DNA of 64,000 nt from Ascarosepion bandense (taxonomy: Eukaryota > Mollusca > Cephalopoda > Sepiida > Sepiidae). The position numbers were made by a program, and so were the translations under genes. Below the pieces are notes generated by a model. It was not told where the DNA came from. It did not search any database and saw only the letters and a program-made list of their open reading frames with translations. Positions 10,511 to 20,473 of this stretch are shown here, piece by piece; position 1 is the first letter of the stretch; each line of letters starts with the position of its first letter. The stretch is from NCBI GenBank assembly GCA_037127315.1, contig JBBBDQ010001616.1, positions 645,501-709,500 on the forward strand, in the 5' to 3' direction.

Positions 10511-10816
10511 GTGCGTTGTGGTACAGTGGATATCGGCTCGGAACGAGAGATCAGTGAGCTGAGTTCGAATTCCACTTGAATTCCTTGCATTCGTTTAAGC
10601 TTAAATACCCATGGAAAATGTATTAATCTGTCTTTTCTCTCGAGATATGGGTTAGATAACAGAACAGATGGGATTCTATAGCCTTGGTTTTCAATCAGTC
10701 TACCGCAGAAAGTAATAGCAACCTACTGCGGGATAATCTTCTGCCCAGTTAGTCATGTCTCTTTCGAGACATGATCGCCAAAAGTGTGTATCACGTATGG
10801 CATTTTACTGACTGAC
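10511..10816 (+). mobile_element. SINE-A, near full length
   Basis: tRNA-like head with A box TGGTACAGTGG and B box GAGTTCGAATTCC. The common body follows, ending in the hairpin GTCTCTTTCGAGACATGATC and TTTACTGACTGACT. The A and B boxes are the pol III internal promoter in this class of element. Confidence 0.9.
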
Positions 10817-11004
10817 TATATTGGCAGCTAGGTCTCATTATTTTACAGCTGAAGTCGCCAAAGTTAACCGTAAGTTTTGTGCTAACAGTTTCCATTCTAG
10901 CATTTTCCGCTTGTAAAACAATTTTCCGGTTCCATTTTTTTAAAATTCAAGATTGATATTCAAATATGTAAATGCAGTGCCAATTCTCTGTTTTCTTTCT
11001 TTTC

Positions 11005-11610
11005 TTTTTTTTAATTATTTCACCCCAAGCAAGGTAGTTTTACAGCCACTGTTGCGCAGGGGTTTACATAGGAGAAAGTGATGTGAAAGTGAGGTAGGTT
11101 ATAGTGAATGTCAGGAGGAAGGTAATAGACGGATGAGAATATCGGTATAATGGGAGTGGAAAGGATGGAGAAAAGAGCTTGAGAGAATGGATGCGAGTTA
11201 GTGAGATAGGAGATGTCTATTGACCTTACATTTAAATTCCTGGAGATTGTAGCTGTCGGGGAAACAAGTATACGGAAGGGAATTCCACAGCCGGGAAGTG
11301 CGAGAAAAGAAGCTGCTGTTAGAGTAGAAATTGCGGTTATATTTCGTCGGTTTCACTGTAAAAGAGTGGGACCTACCTGCCAGTCTAGTAGCTCGTGTAA
11401 AATCATACATAGCGAGCTAAGTTCATTGGAGCAGAAACCGTAAAAGTATTTCTAGAAAAGGCACAGTGGAGCCACGTCACGCCGGTGAGAGAGCGACTGC
11501 AGCCGAGCTGCCAATTCGGTATCGATCTCCGTTGGATTTTGTCAAGAACCCCAGGTGAATAGCAGGGGCACCCGACCAGATGTGGCAGCAGTATTCAATA
11601 CACAGATGGT
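11005..11610 (-). mobile_element. LINE-A 3' end with tail
   Basis: Starts (plus strand) with a T run and CACCCCAAGCAAGG, the reverse of the LINE-A poly-A tail. A purine-rich 3' UTR complement follows, then the ORF end: stop at about 11198, with SRTSRLWNSLPYTCFPDSYN then LQEFKCKVNRHLLSH just before it. The upstream part is frameshifted, with TRATRLAGRSHSFTV and KIQRRS..TDLA-like remnants to about 11600. 5'-truncated and dead. Confidence 0.85.
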
Positions 11611-11929
11611 AGATATCTGTTATTTTACTTAATAATGTATTCTTAACGTTTTTCCTACTCAGTCACCACATTCGTTTTAGTGGCTTTGTTCCCTTGCTTG
11701 GGGTGAAACACTTAAACAATAATCACTATAATTGGTATACCTGAGGTTGTTCGTTTACTCCAATGCCTCCACACACAGCATACATATATACACAGCACAC
11801 ACACAGCACACACACACACACAGACACACACACATACACATACAGAGAAAGTTAAGACAATAATCTTGTAACAAAAATAGACACATCGCACCGAAAGTAA
11901 AGCAAACTAGTCAAGGAGTAGAACGGGGG
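11611..11929. repeat. (CA)-rich patch in unassigned sequence
   Basis: CA/CACAGCA repeats at about 11770-11845. The rest is unassigned, apart from a short TTGCTTGGGGTGAAACA at 11695 that resembles a lone LINE-A tail on the plus strand. Confidence 0.6.
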
Positions 11930-13150
11930 GTCGGTGTGTGAATGACACTAAGGTAAATTTTAATTTGTGTAGGGGTGTAAGACAAGGATGTGTCTTTTCA
12001 CTGGATCTATTTAGCGAGAATATTTTGAGGACCTTTTTAAAACTCAACACTTCGAGCAGTCATTATTTTTGGAACGACCTATTACAATCCCAGAAAAACT
12101 AATGCTTGACTAATTTGTTTTTGCGGGTTATCATAACTTTGTGGGTTAAATACGCCGCAAAGAATTGATGAAGATGATCAGCAGCCTCGACATTTTTGAG
12201 AAAGAAATAAGGATAATTAAAAATGTCTACTGGCAGCAAACCGCCTGCATACGGACAGGAAACGAATTCAGCAGATTTACAAAGACAGAAAGGGGCGTAA
12301 ACAAGGGTGTATCTTTTAACGGATCTATTTTACTTGTACAACGAGTATATTTTGAAGACCCCCGATGTTATGCCATGATTTGTCATCGGAGGCCACAATT
12401 TGAACAATATAAGATACGCAGACGATACAGTGCTGATTGCAAACACGGAAAAGAAACTACAAGACCTCCTACAGAAGTTAGCTGAAAAGAGTGACAAAAA
12501 GACTACATATAAACTGCAAGAAAACCGAATGCATGGTCATCAGCAAAAAGAGCAACACAAAATGACAAATACATGTGAGAGATATTGAAATCAAGAGGTA
12601 CAAAAATTTAAATACCTAGGAAGTGTTCTAACAGAAGACGGAATTTGCGACATAGAGATTCGAAGGCGAATTGGCATGGCGAAGGACGCGTTCCAGAAGC
12701 TGAGTAAAGTATTAAGACACAGGAAATTTTCACTAGAAACAAAGAAGAGCGTACTAGATTGCTATGTGATATCAGTTCTTCAACATGGCAATGAATGTTG
12801 GATAGTATCATCGATGATGAAGGAAAAACTTGAAGCAACTGAAATGTGGTTCTACAGAAGGATGATGTGGATACCATGTGAGCACTAAGTTGTTAGAAAA
12901 GAATGGAAACATAAAGGAAATTAATATTGAGCATCAGGAATAAACAACTGAAGTTTCTGGGAATGCAATGAGGAAAGAGGGTTTGGAGAACCCGATACTG
13001 ACAGGCCGTATAGAGGGAAGAGATAGAGGAAAGCAGCGGATAACATATTTGAAGGGCCTGAGCAGATGGATGACAGAACGGGATTGAGTGATGTCAGAGC
13101 CACCAGAGATAGGTAGATGTGGAAGGCCATGATCGCCTACTTCCTGAAAG
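11930..13150 (+). mobile_element. LINE-B copy, frameshifted
   Basis: Reverse-transcriptase segments in order: GVRQGCVFSLDLFSENILRT (about 11965-12030), then a second upstream part SSLDIFEKEIRIIKNVYWQQ (12180-12240), FSRFTKTERGVNKGV (12268-12315), the catalytic-type box NIRYADDTVLIANTEKKLQ (12403-12460), RRIGMAKDAFQKLSKVLRHR (12665-12725), LDCYVISVLQHGNECWIVSS (12750-12810), and the C-terminal MRKEGLENP, KQRITYLKGLSRWM and ATRDR-like regions (12960-13145). The GVRQG box occurs twice, so the copy is internally rearranged or two pieces are joined. The endonuclease half is absent. Many frameshifts show it is dead. Confidence 0.8.
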
Positions 13151-13622
13151 GACAAGGCTCGTAGAAGAAGAATATGTGTGTGTTGTATTCCTCGGTGCAG
13201 ATGAAAGAATGTCTCTGATAAACAGAATCAAAATCCTTAGTTACATCTATCCAACTCGTTTTGAACTCATTTTGCTGAGACTTATTAAATGCTACATTGA
13301 GCATTGATTACTTTTTTTTTAGTTGTTTTTAAGGATAGAGATTCTGAACCTGATGACGCTGTAGGAGGATTTAAATCTGATCCATTCGTTTTTTGTTTTT
13401 GTTTTTTTTTTTAGTTTTCATACATTTTAGTAAACATTTTAATTGCCTACATCGGTACAAGTTTTAAGATTTTCAAAATGCATGTCCCTGGGGAAAGATG
13501 AGAAACTGGTCAACAAAAATTTGAGGACGCGTTTCTTTTTCGAAAATAACCGATAGCTTTTCAGAATATTAGAACATGGTATGACAAGAAGAGAAAAAAT
13601 ATATTGCACATAAATGTTAATA
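13151..13622. other. unassigned sequence
   Basis: AT-rich with T runs at 13310 and 13400. No gene seen. Confidence 0.4.
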
Positions 13623-13972
13623 TCTAAACTTATTTATAAATGGAACTTTGTGTGTGTGTGTATGCGTCTGTGTGTGTATGTGTGTCCGTTACCTATAGAC
13701 TCCAAAACAGCTGAACCGATTTTCTTGAAAATTTACACAGTTGCACTATAAGCGTCTGCGAGTGTTCTTAGCTAGGTTTTGTGTCGAGATACCCCGATAA
13801 ATATAGAAAATCGATAATCGAAAAAATCGGGTTATAGAAGGAGTGATCCGATTTTAATCAAATTTGATACACTCATAGACAAAGACAGAAGAAACGATAT
13901 TCAGAAGTTTCAAGGTTGCAGTTTTTACAATAGTGCAGAAAAGCGATAATATATATACATATAAAAGGCAAG

Positions 13973-14018
<46 letters not shown>

Positions 14019-14172
14019 ATCTGCCTGTATGTCCTTTATACAAATCCACAATTTTTATTCGATTCTCACCAAACTTCACAAAAATATTCTTTAGGCTGTG
14101 TCTGAGCTCCAGGACCATGGATTAGTTTTAAAGCTTTCATTACACCCGAGCAATGCCGGACTATACTGCTAG
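13623..14172 (+). mobile_element. Helitron-1, short version (550 bp)
   Basis: Starts A|TCTAAACTTATTTATAAATG and ends CCCGAGCAATGCCGG, then CTATACTGCTAG|T. It has the same ends as 8038-8764 but lacks the internal long segment. It contains a pure TG array at about 13974-14016 at the spot where other copies have shorter TG tracts. No coding capacity. Confidence 0.85.
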
Positions 14173-14247
14173 TACATATGTAAATATTATTTTTTATGAT
14201 TTTATATATAATTCAGTTTGCGTATATATATATCTATATATGTGTAC

Positions 14248-14548
14248 GGATGTGCGTTGTGGTGCTGTGGATATCGACACGGCACGAGAAATCGGCGTGC
14301 CGAGTTCGAATTCCAGTTGAATTCCTTGGATTCATTTACACACCTTGGGAAAGATATTAATCTGTCTCTTTCCTCCATTTATGGGTTAAATAACAGGACA
14401 GATTGGGTTCAATAGCATTGGCTAAACAATCAACCGCAGAAATCAATGTCAATCTATTGCGGGATAATCTTTTGCCTAGTTAGTCATGTCTCTTTTGAGA
14501 CAAGATCGCCCAAAGCATGTATCACGTACAGCATTTAACTGACTGACT
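14248..14548 (+). mobile_element. SINE-A, full length
   Basis: Head GTGCGTTGTGGTGCTGTGG, B box GAGTTCGAATTCC, body and hairpin, ending TTTAACTGACTGACT. It is followed by the palindromic linker and a partial second copy. Confidence 0.85.
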
Positions 14549-14940
14549 GGAAACAATTAAAGCTTCTACTGAGCATAAAGTGGGAGATCGGTTTTCTATT
14601 GTTATGAAGTAATAAACTGATCCCCCACTAATTACTACTTAATAATATAATACATCTCTTCTCCCTCTAGCCATGAGTCAAATAACAGAACAGATTGGGT
14701 TCTATAGACTTGGCTGGCAACCAGTCTACTGCAGAAAGTAATGGCAACCTACTGCGGGATAATCTTCTATCCAGTCATGAGACATGATCGCCCAATCTGT
14801 CCTGTTATTTGACTCATAGCTAGAGGGAGAAGAGATGTATTATATTATTAAGTAATATATTAGGGGGGGATCAGTTTATTACTTCATAACAATAAGAAAA
14901 CGATCCTCCATTTTATGTCCAGTGAAAGTTTTAATCATGT
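14549..14940. repeat. large inverted repeat built from SINE-A linkers
   Basis: The plus-strand linker (TAAAGTGGGAGATCGG..) and the start of a SINE-A 3' half (14565-14695) are mirrored on the minus strand (14800-14935). The arms are about 130 bp around a central segment of about 105 bp. Both arms contain the AGTGGGGGATC inner palindrome. Confidence 0.7.
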
Positions 14941-14949
14941 TTCCAACTA

Positions 14950-15243
14950 TTAAATTCAGTCAGTCAGTTAAGTAACATACGTGATACCTGCTTGGGCGAT
15001 CATGTCTCGAAAGATTATCCCGCAGTAGGTTGCCATTGCATTCTTCGGTAGACTGGTTGCCAGCTAAGGCTATAGAATCCAATCTGTCCTGCTATTTAAC
15101 CCATAACTGGAAGAAAGAGACGGATTAATACCTTTCCCAAGGGTATTTGTGTGTAAGTGAATGCAAGGAATTCAACGGAATTCGAACTCGGCACCCCGAT
15201 TTGTTGTTCCGAGCCGATTTCCACTGCACCACAACGCATATCA
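14950..15243 (-). mobile_element. SINE-A, full length
   Basis: Minus-strand SINE-A. The plus strand reads CAGTCAGTTAAG at the left and ends with GGAATTCGAACTCGG (B-box complement) and CCACTGCACCACAACGCA (A-box complement). Together with 14248-14548 it forms a mirrored pair around the inverted repeat. Confidence 0.9.
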
Positions 15244-15244
15244 C

Positions 15245-16030
15245 TATGCCATAACGCTAAAAATCATGACACCATAATATCGTTGCTAATATCACTGTAC
15301 TAGAACATCTTTGCTAATATAATTCCATCAGAATATCGTTGCTAATATCATTTCATCACAAAATCGTTGCTAATATCACTATGCCAGAATATTGTTGCTA
15401 ATATCTCTACACCATAATATCGTTGTTAATATCACTGTACTAGAACATCTTTGCTAATATAATTCCACCAGAATACAGTTGCTAATATCATTACATCACA
15501 AAATCGTTGCTAATATCACTACGCCAGAATATTATTGGAAATATCACTGTACTAGAACATCTTTGCTAATATAATTCCACCAGAATATCGTTGCTAATAT
15601 CATTTCATCACAAAATTATTGCTAATATCACTACGCCAGAATATTGTTGGAAATATCACTACACCAGAATATCGTTGCTAATATCATTACACCAGAATAT
15701 CGTTGCTAATATAATTACACCAGAATATTGCTAATATCACTACTCTAGGGCCTCGTTGCTAATATTACACCAGTGTATTGTTGCTAATATAATTACACCA
15801 GAATATTGCTAATATCATTACTCTAGGGCTTCGTTGCTAATATTACACCAGTGTATTGTTGCTAATATAATTACACCAGAATATTGCTAATATCACTACT
15901 CTAGGGCCTCGTTGCTAATATTACACCAGTGTATTGTTGCTAATATAATTACACCAGAATATTGCTAATATCACTACTCTAGGGCCTCGTTGCTAATATT
16001 ACGCCAGTGTATCGTTGGTAATATCACTAT
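15245..16030 (+). repeat. 28-bp satellite with two higher-order forms
   Basis: Monomer about 28 bp (AATATCACTACACCAGAATA then TCGTTGCT). In 15260-15690 monomers group into a multi-monomer unit recognisable by TGTACTAGAACATCTTTGCT, at about 15296, 15436 and 15549. In 15700-16010 a shorter 78-bp unit occurs four times (CTCTAGGG at 15743, 15821, 15899 and 15977). Confidence 0.9.
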
Positions 16031-16130
16031 ACTAAAAATGCTGTTGGACGACGTTAACAGGCCATCTTGGAGGAGAGTCGGTGTTGCTTCTGCTATCGGA
16101 TCACCCCGCTACGATTATAAATGTCAAGTA

Positions 16131-16166
16131 AATGAGTGAGTGAGTGAGTGTGTGAGTGAGTGAGTG
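16131..16166. repeat. (GAGT)n microsatellite
   Basis: Tetranucleotide run just after the satellite. Confidence 0.9.
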
Positions 16167-16589
16167 ATATAATTCAAGTGAAAATATGCATAAAATGTAA
16201 CCTAACAAAATGATTTTTATTGTATTTTTTTTTCCTGTTTTGGCGTTCACGTTAGTGAAATCTTTTCCCATCGTTGAAGCATTAAAACCAACCACCTTTC
16301 GGGTCGTATAAATCCTTTAAAAACTGAAACAAATGCTAATATAAAATTTATGGGTAACATTTGTCGGAAGACTGAAAAAGTTATTAGTGCTTTGGGAAAA
16401 GTTTATGGTGGTATCCCCTACACAAAACCAGCAAGTTAAAAACACATTCCCCGTTCCAAACAAGGAATTGGAAATAATGGACTGATCCGAAGAACTTCGA
16501 CATTGGTTTGTAAGAAAAAAAAATCGATGCTGTTCGAGATCGCGATTAACAACAAAAATAACAGGTAATTCTTCTTCACTTTCTTTATT
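16167..16589. other. unassigned sequence
   Basis: No recognisable gene or repeat. Confidence 0.4.
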
Positions 16590-16947
16590 TGTTGTGTCCC
16601 CTGAGGATGTAGGGGATCATGGCTTTCCATAACATCCTGTCCCTTGTAGCTCTTAATAAACGTTGTCTCTCTGTTTTTCTCCTAAGCCCGATTCTGCTAT
16701 TTATTTATTCATGCTCATCAAGTATGTTGTGTTGTTTTCCTCTGTCTCTATCGACTTCAGTCTGTCCCGTGAGTACTGGATTTTCCAAGCCTCCTTCCTC
16801 ATTATACTCCCAAGAAACCGCAACTGTTACTTCCTGATGTTAAGTATTAGTTTCCTTTTTGTTTACAATTTATTCAAAACTTCGACATTATCCACATGTT
16901 CGATTCACAATATCCTCGGAATCCTTCTGTAGCATCAATTTTCTGTT
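16590..16947 (-). mobile_element. LINE-B 3' part, left of solo LTR
   Basis: Minus-strand translation resembles the LINE-B C-terminal half: the RATRDR/WKAMI region at 16600-16650, then a GLEN-like and KKLIL-like region up to EGMLRI at 16940. It is strongly diverged. The LINE-B sequence is interrupted at 16948. Confidence 0.6.
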
Positions 16948-17281
16948 TGTTACGGTGCCCTCCTGTGAGGAATGAAATCTTTCTCTTACTATATATAATA
17001 TCTGCGTAACTTTCGGAGACAATTAACATCAGCTAAGGACGTAGCGGGTACGCAATTAGAGCCAGCTACGATTCAGACAATAAGCAGCGTAACTGTACCG
17101 TTCCGTTCCGAATTTCTATTTACTTAACGACTAACACTTACGTTGTACATATGTTCTTGTTATACAAATACACTGTTTTGAACCTACCTTCTGTTTTCCG
17201 TGTCTTACTTCCGGCCAAACCGGTCACTACAACTTTGAGTCAAGATTTGTCGCAACAAATTGGCGACGAAGTTCCACAACA
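16948..17281. mobile_element. candidate solo LTR (334 bp)
   Basis: Begins TGTTACGG and ends CCACAACA, the TG...CA form with short inverted tips TGTT/AACA. It sits inside a LINE-B copy whose sequence resumes at once on the right (TTGTTGCTTCAAGTC). The flanks CTGTT and TTGTT may be a diverged 5-bp target duplication. A TATATATAATAT box lies near 16998. Near the right end, AATTGGCGACGAAG resembles the region after an LTR in some gypsy-type elements, so the exact right edge and class are uncertain. No internal region or ORF is present. Confidence 0.5.
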
Positions 17282-17284
17282 TTG

Positions 17285-17690
17285 TTGCTTCAAGTCTCTT
17301 TTACATCTTTGAGGAAATCGTCCAGTACGCACTGACATACATGAGGACAGATATCACATAGCTATTTAATATTCTTTCCTTTGTTTCTATCGAAATTTTC
17401 TTATTTCTTATTACTCTGTTTAGCTTTCAGAAGGCACCATTAGATATCCCATATCTCCTTCGGATTTCAGTCTGAATACTTCCGACCTTTGTTAAAACTC
17501 TATCCAGATAAATTTTAGATTTCCTAAATTTCTAAATTTCCGCAGTTCTTTGATTTTGGGACCTCCAATTGGCAATTTGCATTTTCGGTTCATCCTTTGT
17601 TAACAACCATGCATTCTGTGTTTTTGCAGAAAAAAAAAACTTAGTCCTTTCTTCTCACTATCCTTCGCTACCTTGTGTAGGAGATAGAAG
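17285..17690 (-). mobile_element. LINE-B, right of solo LTR
   Basis: Continues the LINE-B match of 16590-16947. The plus strand carries TTGCTTCAAGTCTCTTTTAC, the TCCAGTACGCACTGACATAC region and complements of CMVVNKG-like and LLHKVAKDS-like segments to about 17690. Confidence 0.6.
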
Positions 17691-17761
17691 GATCAATTAG
17701 TTCTGCAGTTTTAGCTAAAATAATAAAATCAAATAAAATTTTAGGGATCAAAATTTTTGCG

Positions 17762-18065
17762 CCCAGATGAGCCAGTCAGTGCCATACGTGATACACAGTT
17801 GGGCGATCATGTCACTTCAGAGATATGACTGACCGGGCAGAGCATTATCCCGCTGTAGGTTGCGATTACATTTTGCGGCAGACTGGTTGATAGCCAAGGC
17901 TATAAAACCCCAATTTGTTCTGTTATTTAATCCATAACTGGAGGGAAGAGACGGATTAATACCTTTCCCAAGGGTATTTGTGCGTAAGTGAATGCAAGAA
18001 ATTCACCTAAAATTCGAACTCGGCTCCCCGATTTATTGTTCCGTGCCGATATCCAATGCACCACA
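17762..18065 (-). mobile_element. SINE-A, full length
   Basis: Starts (plus strand) GAGCCAGTCAGTGCC and ends with the B-box complement ATTCGAACTCGG and the A-box complement CCAATGCACCACAGC. Complete body. Confidence 0.85.
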
Positions 18066-18424
18066 GCCCCCTAAATGAGCAACAAGCAGAAATATTTATG
18101 CAAATTTTAAACAGATAAAAAGTTTTCCTGGGATGAATTGTAAATGAAGATGAAACATAACGCCGGTACATTCCTGGAGGGTAAAGCAATGATTACATAA
18201 ACAAGGGAAATGGGTTTGAATTGCAGTCTGGTTAGTTGCAAGACGTGCAATTACATTTGGTAAAAGTAAGAATTCATCTCCTCTTCCCAGTTATGGATTA
18301 AATAGTAGAACTTGCACCCAGAATAATAATTGTTATGCTAAATAAAACTATTAATTACTTGCGCAAAAGAAGAAAGAATTATGTTTAAAATCCAAAATAT
18401 TTCTTCTTCTTTTTCTTCTTTTTT
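18066..18424. other. unassigned sequence
   Basis: No recognisable feature, except a short poly-pyrimidine patch at 18405-18425. Confidence 0.4.
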
Positions 18425-19250
18425 TCTATGTGCCCTTCACTTTCAGGACGTAGGCGATCATGGCTCTCCACGTCTCCCTATCTCTAGTGGCTCTTAGCAC
18501 GCTTTCTCCTGTTACACTACCCAAAATCAGATCTTTTATCCACCTGTTCAGGCCCTTCAAATATGTTATCCGCTGCTTTTCTCTATGCAATTTTCCCTTT
18601 ATCCAACTTGTTTGTATCAGGATCTCCAAGCCTTCCTTTCTCATTTTATGTCCAAAGGACTTTAGTTGTTTTTTCTGATGCTCATAATTAATTTTCTTTT
18701 CGTTGCCATTCTTTCCAACACCTAATCATTGCTCACACCCTCGGTCCATGATATCCGCAGCATCCTTCTGTAGAACCGCATTTCAGCTGCTTCAAGTTTT
18801 TCCTTCATTATCGATGATATTGTCCAACATTTACTGCCATATTGAAGAACTGATGTCACATAGCAATCCAGTACTCTCTTCTTTGTTTCTAGTGAATGTT
18901 TTCTGTGTCTTAATACTTTACTCAGCTTCTGGAACGCGCCCTTCGCCATGACGATTCGCCTTCGGATCTCTGTGTCGCTGTTTCCATCTTCTGCTAGAAC
19001 GTTTCCCATGTATTTAAATTTTTGTTTTTGCTTGTTTCTAGTATCCCCCATCTGTGTTTGGCATTTTAGGGTTCTCTTTTTGCTGATGACCATGCATTCG
19101 GTTTTCTTACAGTTTATTTGTAGTCATTTTTTGTCACTCTCTTCAGCTACCTTCTGTAGGAGGTCTTCTAGTTTCCTTTCCGAGTCTACAATCAGCACTA
19201 TCATCTACGTATCTTATGTTCAAATTGTGGCCTCCGATTACAAATCCTGG
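18425..19250 (-). mobile_element. LINE-B 3' part, right-truncated by chimeric SINE
   Basis: On the minus strand: CMVISKKRTLKCQTQMGDTR (about 19040-19100), KYMGNVLAEDGNSDTEIRRR (18950-19010), AKGAFQKLSKVLRHRKHSLE (18890-18945), LDCYVTSVLQYGSKCWTISS (18810-18870) and EMRFYRRMLRISWTEGVSND (18725-18790). Frameshifted KKNLKSF-like, KQRITYLKGLNRWIKD and ATRDRETWRAMIAYVLK segments follow down to 18430. This is the best-preserved LINE-B C-terminal half in the window. It continues beyond the SINE at 19707. Confidence 0.9.
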
Positions 19251-19367
19251 GCTTACGGCCTATCACGTTGAATACACCGGTTCTCTATCGATCACTAAGT
19301 TAAGCAACGTTGAGCCTGGTCAGTACTTAGATGGGTGACCGCTTGGGAATACCAGGTGCTGTAACCG
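19251..19367 (+). other. 5S rRNA-like head (pseudogene, part of SINE)
   Basis: About 117 nt, close to the usual 120-nt length of 5S rRNA. Most of the conserved positions at both ends and in the internal promoter are recognisable, but the 3' strand of the terminal stem (GTAACCGTA instead of GTAGGC) is altered. I do not call it a functional rRNA gene because target duplications enclose it together with the tRNA-like body. Confidence 0.8.
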
Positions 19368-19695
19368 TATAGTGACGGATGTGCGTTGTGGTGCAGTGGA
19401 TATCGGCTCGGAAAGAGAAATCGGTGAGCCGAGTTCGAATTCCAGTTGAACACCCTGCACTCACTTAAGCACTGGTATCATTGGGAAAGGTATTAATCCA
19501 TCCATTCCCTTTAGTTAGGGGTTAAATAACAAGGGTAGGACTTGGGGATCCTGCTCTTAAAAACGAATCCCAAGGAATCCTGAAAAGAAGAACGTTGTAA
19601 AAATAAAAATAACCTTACCCAAAATCACTGGTTATGACCTTAAAATGATCCCATAAGGATTGATAGGTCGTTAAGCCTCAAAAACAAAGAAACAA
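19251..19695 (+). mobile_element. 5S-rRNA/tRNA chimeric SINE, complete with target duplications
   Basis: 19251-19367 is a 5S rRNA-like sequence: it starts GCTTACGGCC, then ACGTTGAATACACCGGTTCT, AGTTAAGCAACG (5S A-box region), GATGGGTGACC (C-box region), GGGAATACCAGGTGCTGTA. It is followed from about 19374 by a SINE-A-type tRNA-like head (TGGTGCAGTGG; GAGTTCGAATTCC) and the first half of the SINE-A body to about 19530. A different 3' section to 19695 contains GATAGGTCGTTAAGCCTC and ends in an A-rich tail. The unit is bounded by an identical 11-bp direct repeat, ACAAATCCTGG (19240-19250 and 19696-19706). It lies exactly inside a LINE-B reverse-transcriptase frame that matches across the empty site. 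The 5S part was therefore mobilised as part of the element and is not a 5S gene. Confidence 0.85.
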
Positions 19696-19706
19696 ACAAA
19701 TCCTGG

Positions 19707-20055
19707 AATAGAATCTAGGGTCCTCAAAATATTCTCGCTGAACAAGTTGAATAGATCCGGTGAAAAGACGCATCCTTGTCTTACGCCCCTTTCTATCTTT
19801 GTAAATCTGCTGAATTTTTTACCTCTCACTATGAAGACAGTTTGCTGCTAATAGAGATTCTTAATTACTCTAATGTCTTTCCCCAAAAAATGTCAAGCCT
19901 GCTGATCATCTCCATCAATTCTTTATTTACTCGACAAAGGTATGATAACCCGTAAAAAACAAATTAGTCAATCCTCAGTGCTTCTGGAATTGTAATAGGT
20001 CGTTACAAAAGCAATGACTGCTCGAAGTGTTGTATTTTAAAAAGCCATTTTAACA
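19707..20055 (-). mobile_element. LINE-B, upstream half beyond the chimeric SINE
   Basis: Minus strand: GSIQLVQREYFEDPRFYSRI-type frame and, in the correct frame, QGCVFSPDLFNLFSENILRT (about 19730-19790), ERGVRQGC (19780-19805), FSRFTKIE (19800-19825), and ELMEMISRLDIF-like upstream sequence (19895-19935). It continues the copy at 18425-19250. Confidence 0.8.
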
Positions 20056-20063
20056 TAGTACCC

Positions 20064-20361
20064 ACGGTATGTGGTGCAGTGGATATCGGCTCGGAACGAG
20101 AAATCGGGGAGCCTAGTTCAAATTCCAGTTGAATTCATTGCATTCACTTTCGCGCAAAAAAGGTATTAATCCGTCTATTCCTTCCAGTTATGGGTTAAAT
20201 AACAGGACATATCGGATTCTATAGCCTTGGCTGGCAACCAGTCTACCGCAGAAAGCAATGGCAACCTACTGCGGGATAATCTTCTGCCCAGTCAGTCATG
20301 TCTCGAAAGAGACATGATCGCCCAAGCGTGTTTCACGTATGGCACTTAACTGACTGACTGA
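20064..20361 (+). mobile_element. SINE-A, full length
   Basis: Head GTGGTGCAGTGGATATCGGC, B box AGTTCAAATTCC, whole body, hairpin, and TTAACTGACTGACTGA at the end. Confidence 0.9.
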
Positions 20362-20473
20362 CCCACGGTATATATTCGATGAATTTTTGTATACATAATA
20401 ATTAATGTGTGCTCTTTGATAATTCTAACTTATTTTCAGATAGAAATATTCTTGAAGCATAGAAGTCCCTAAT

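Noticed and set aside
15245..16030. CRISPR array
   Set aside because: The repeat units are contiguous and diverged with no unique spacers, and the context is eukaryotic satellite DNA.
19251..19367. A functional 5S rRNA gene
   Set aside because: It is enclosed with a tRNA-like SINE body by one target duplication and its terminal stem is altered, so it is part of a retroposon.
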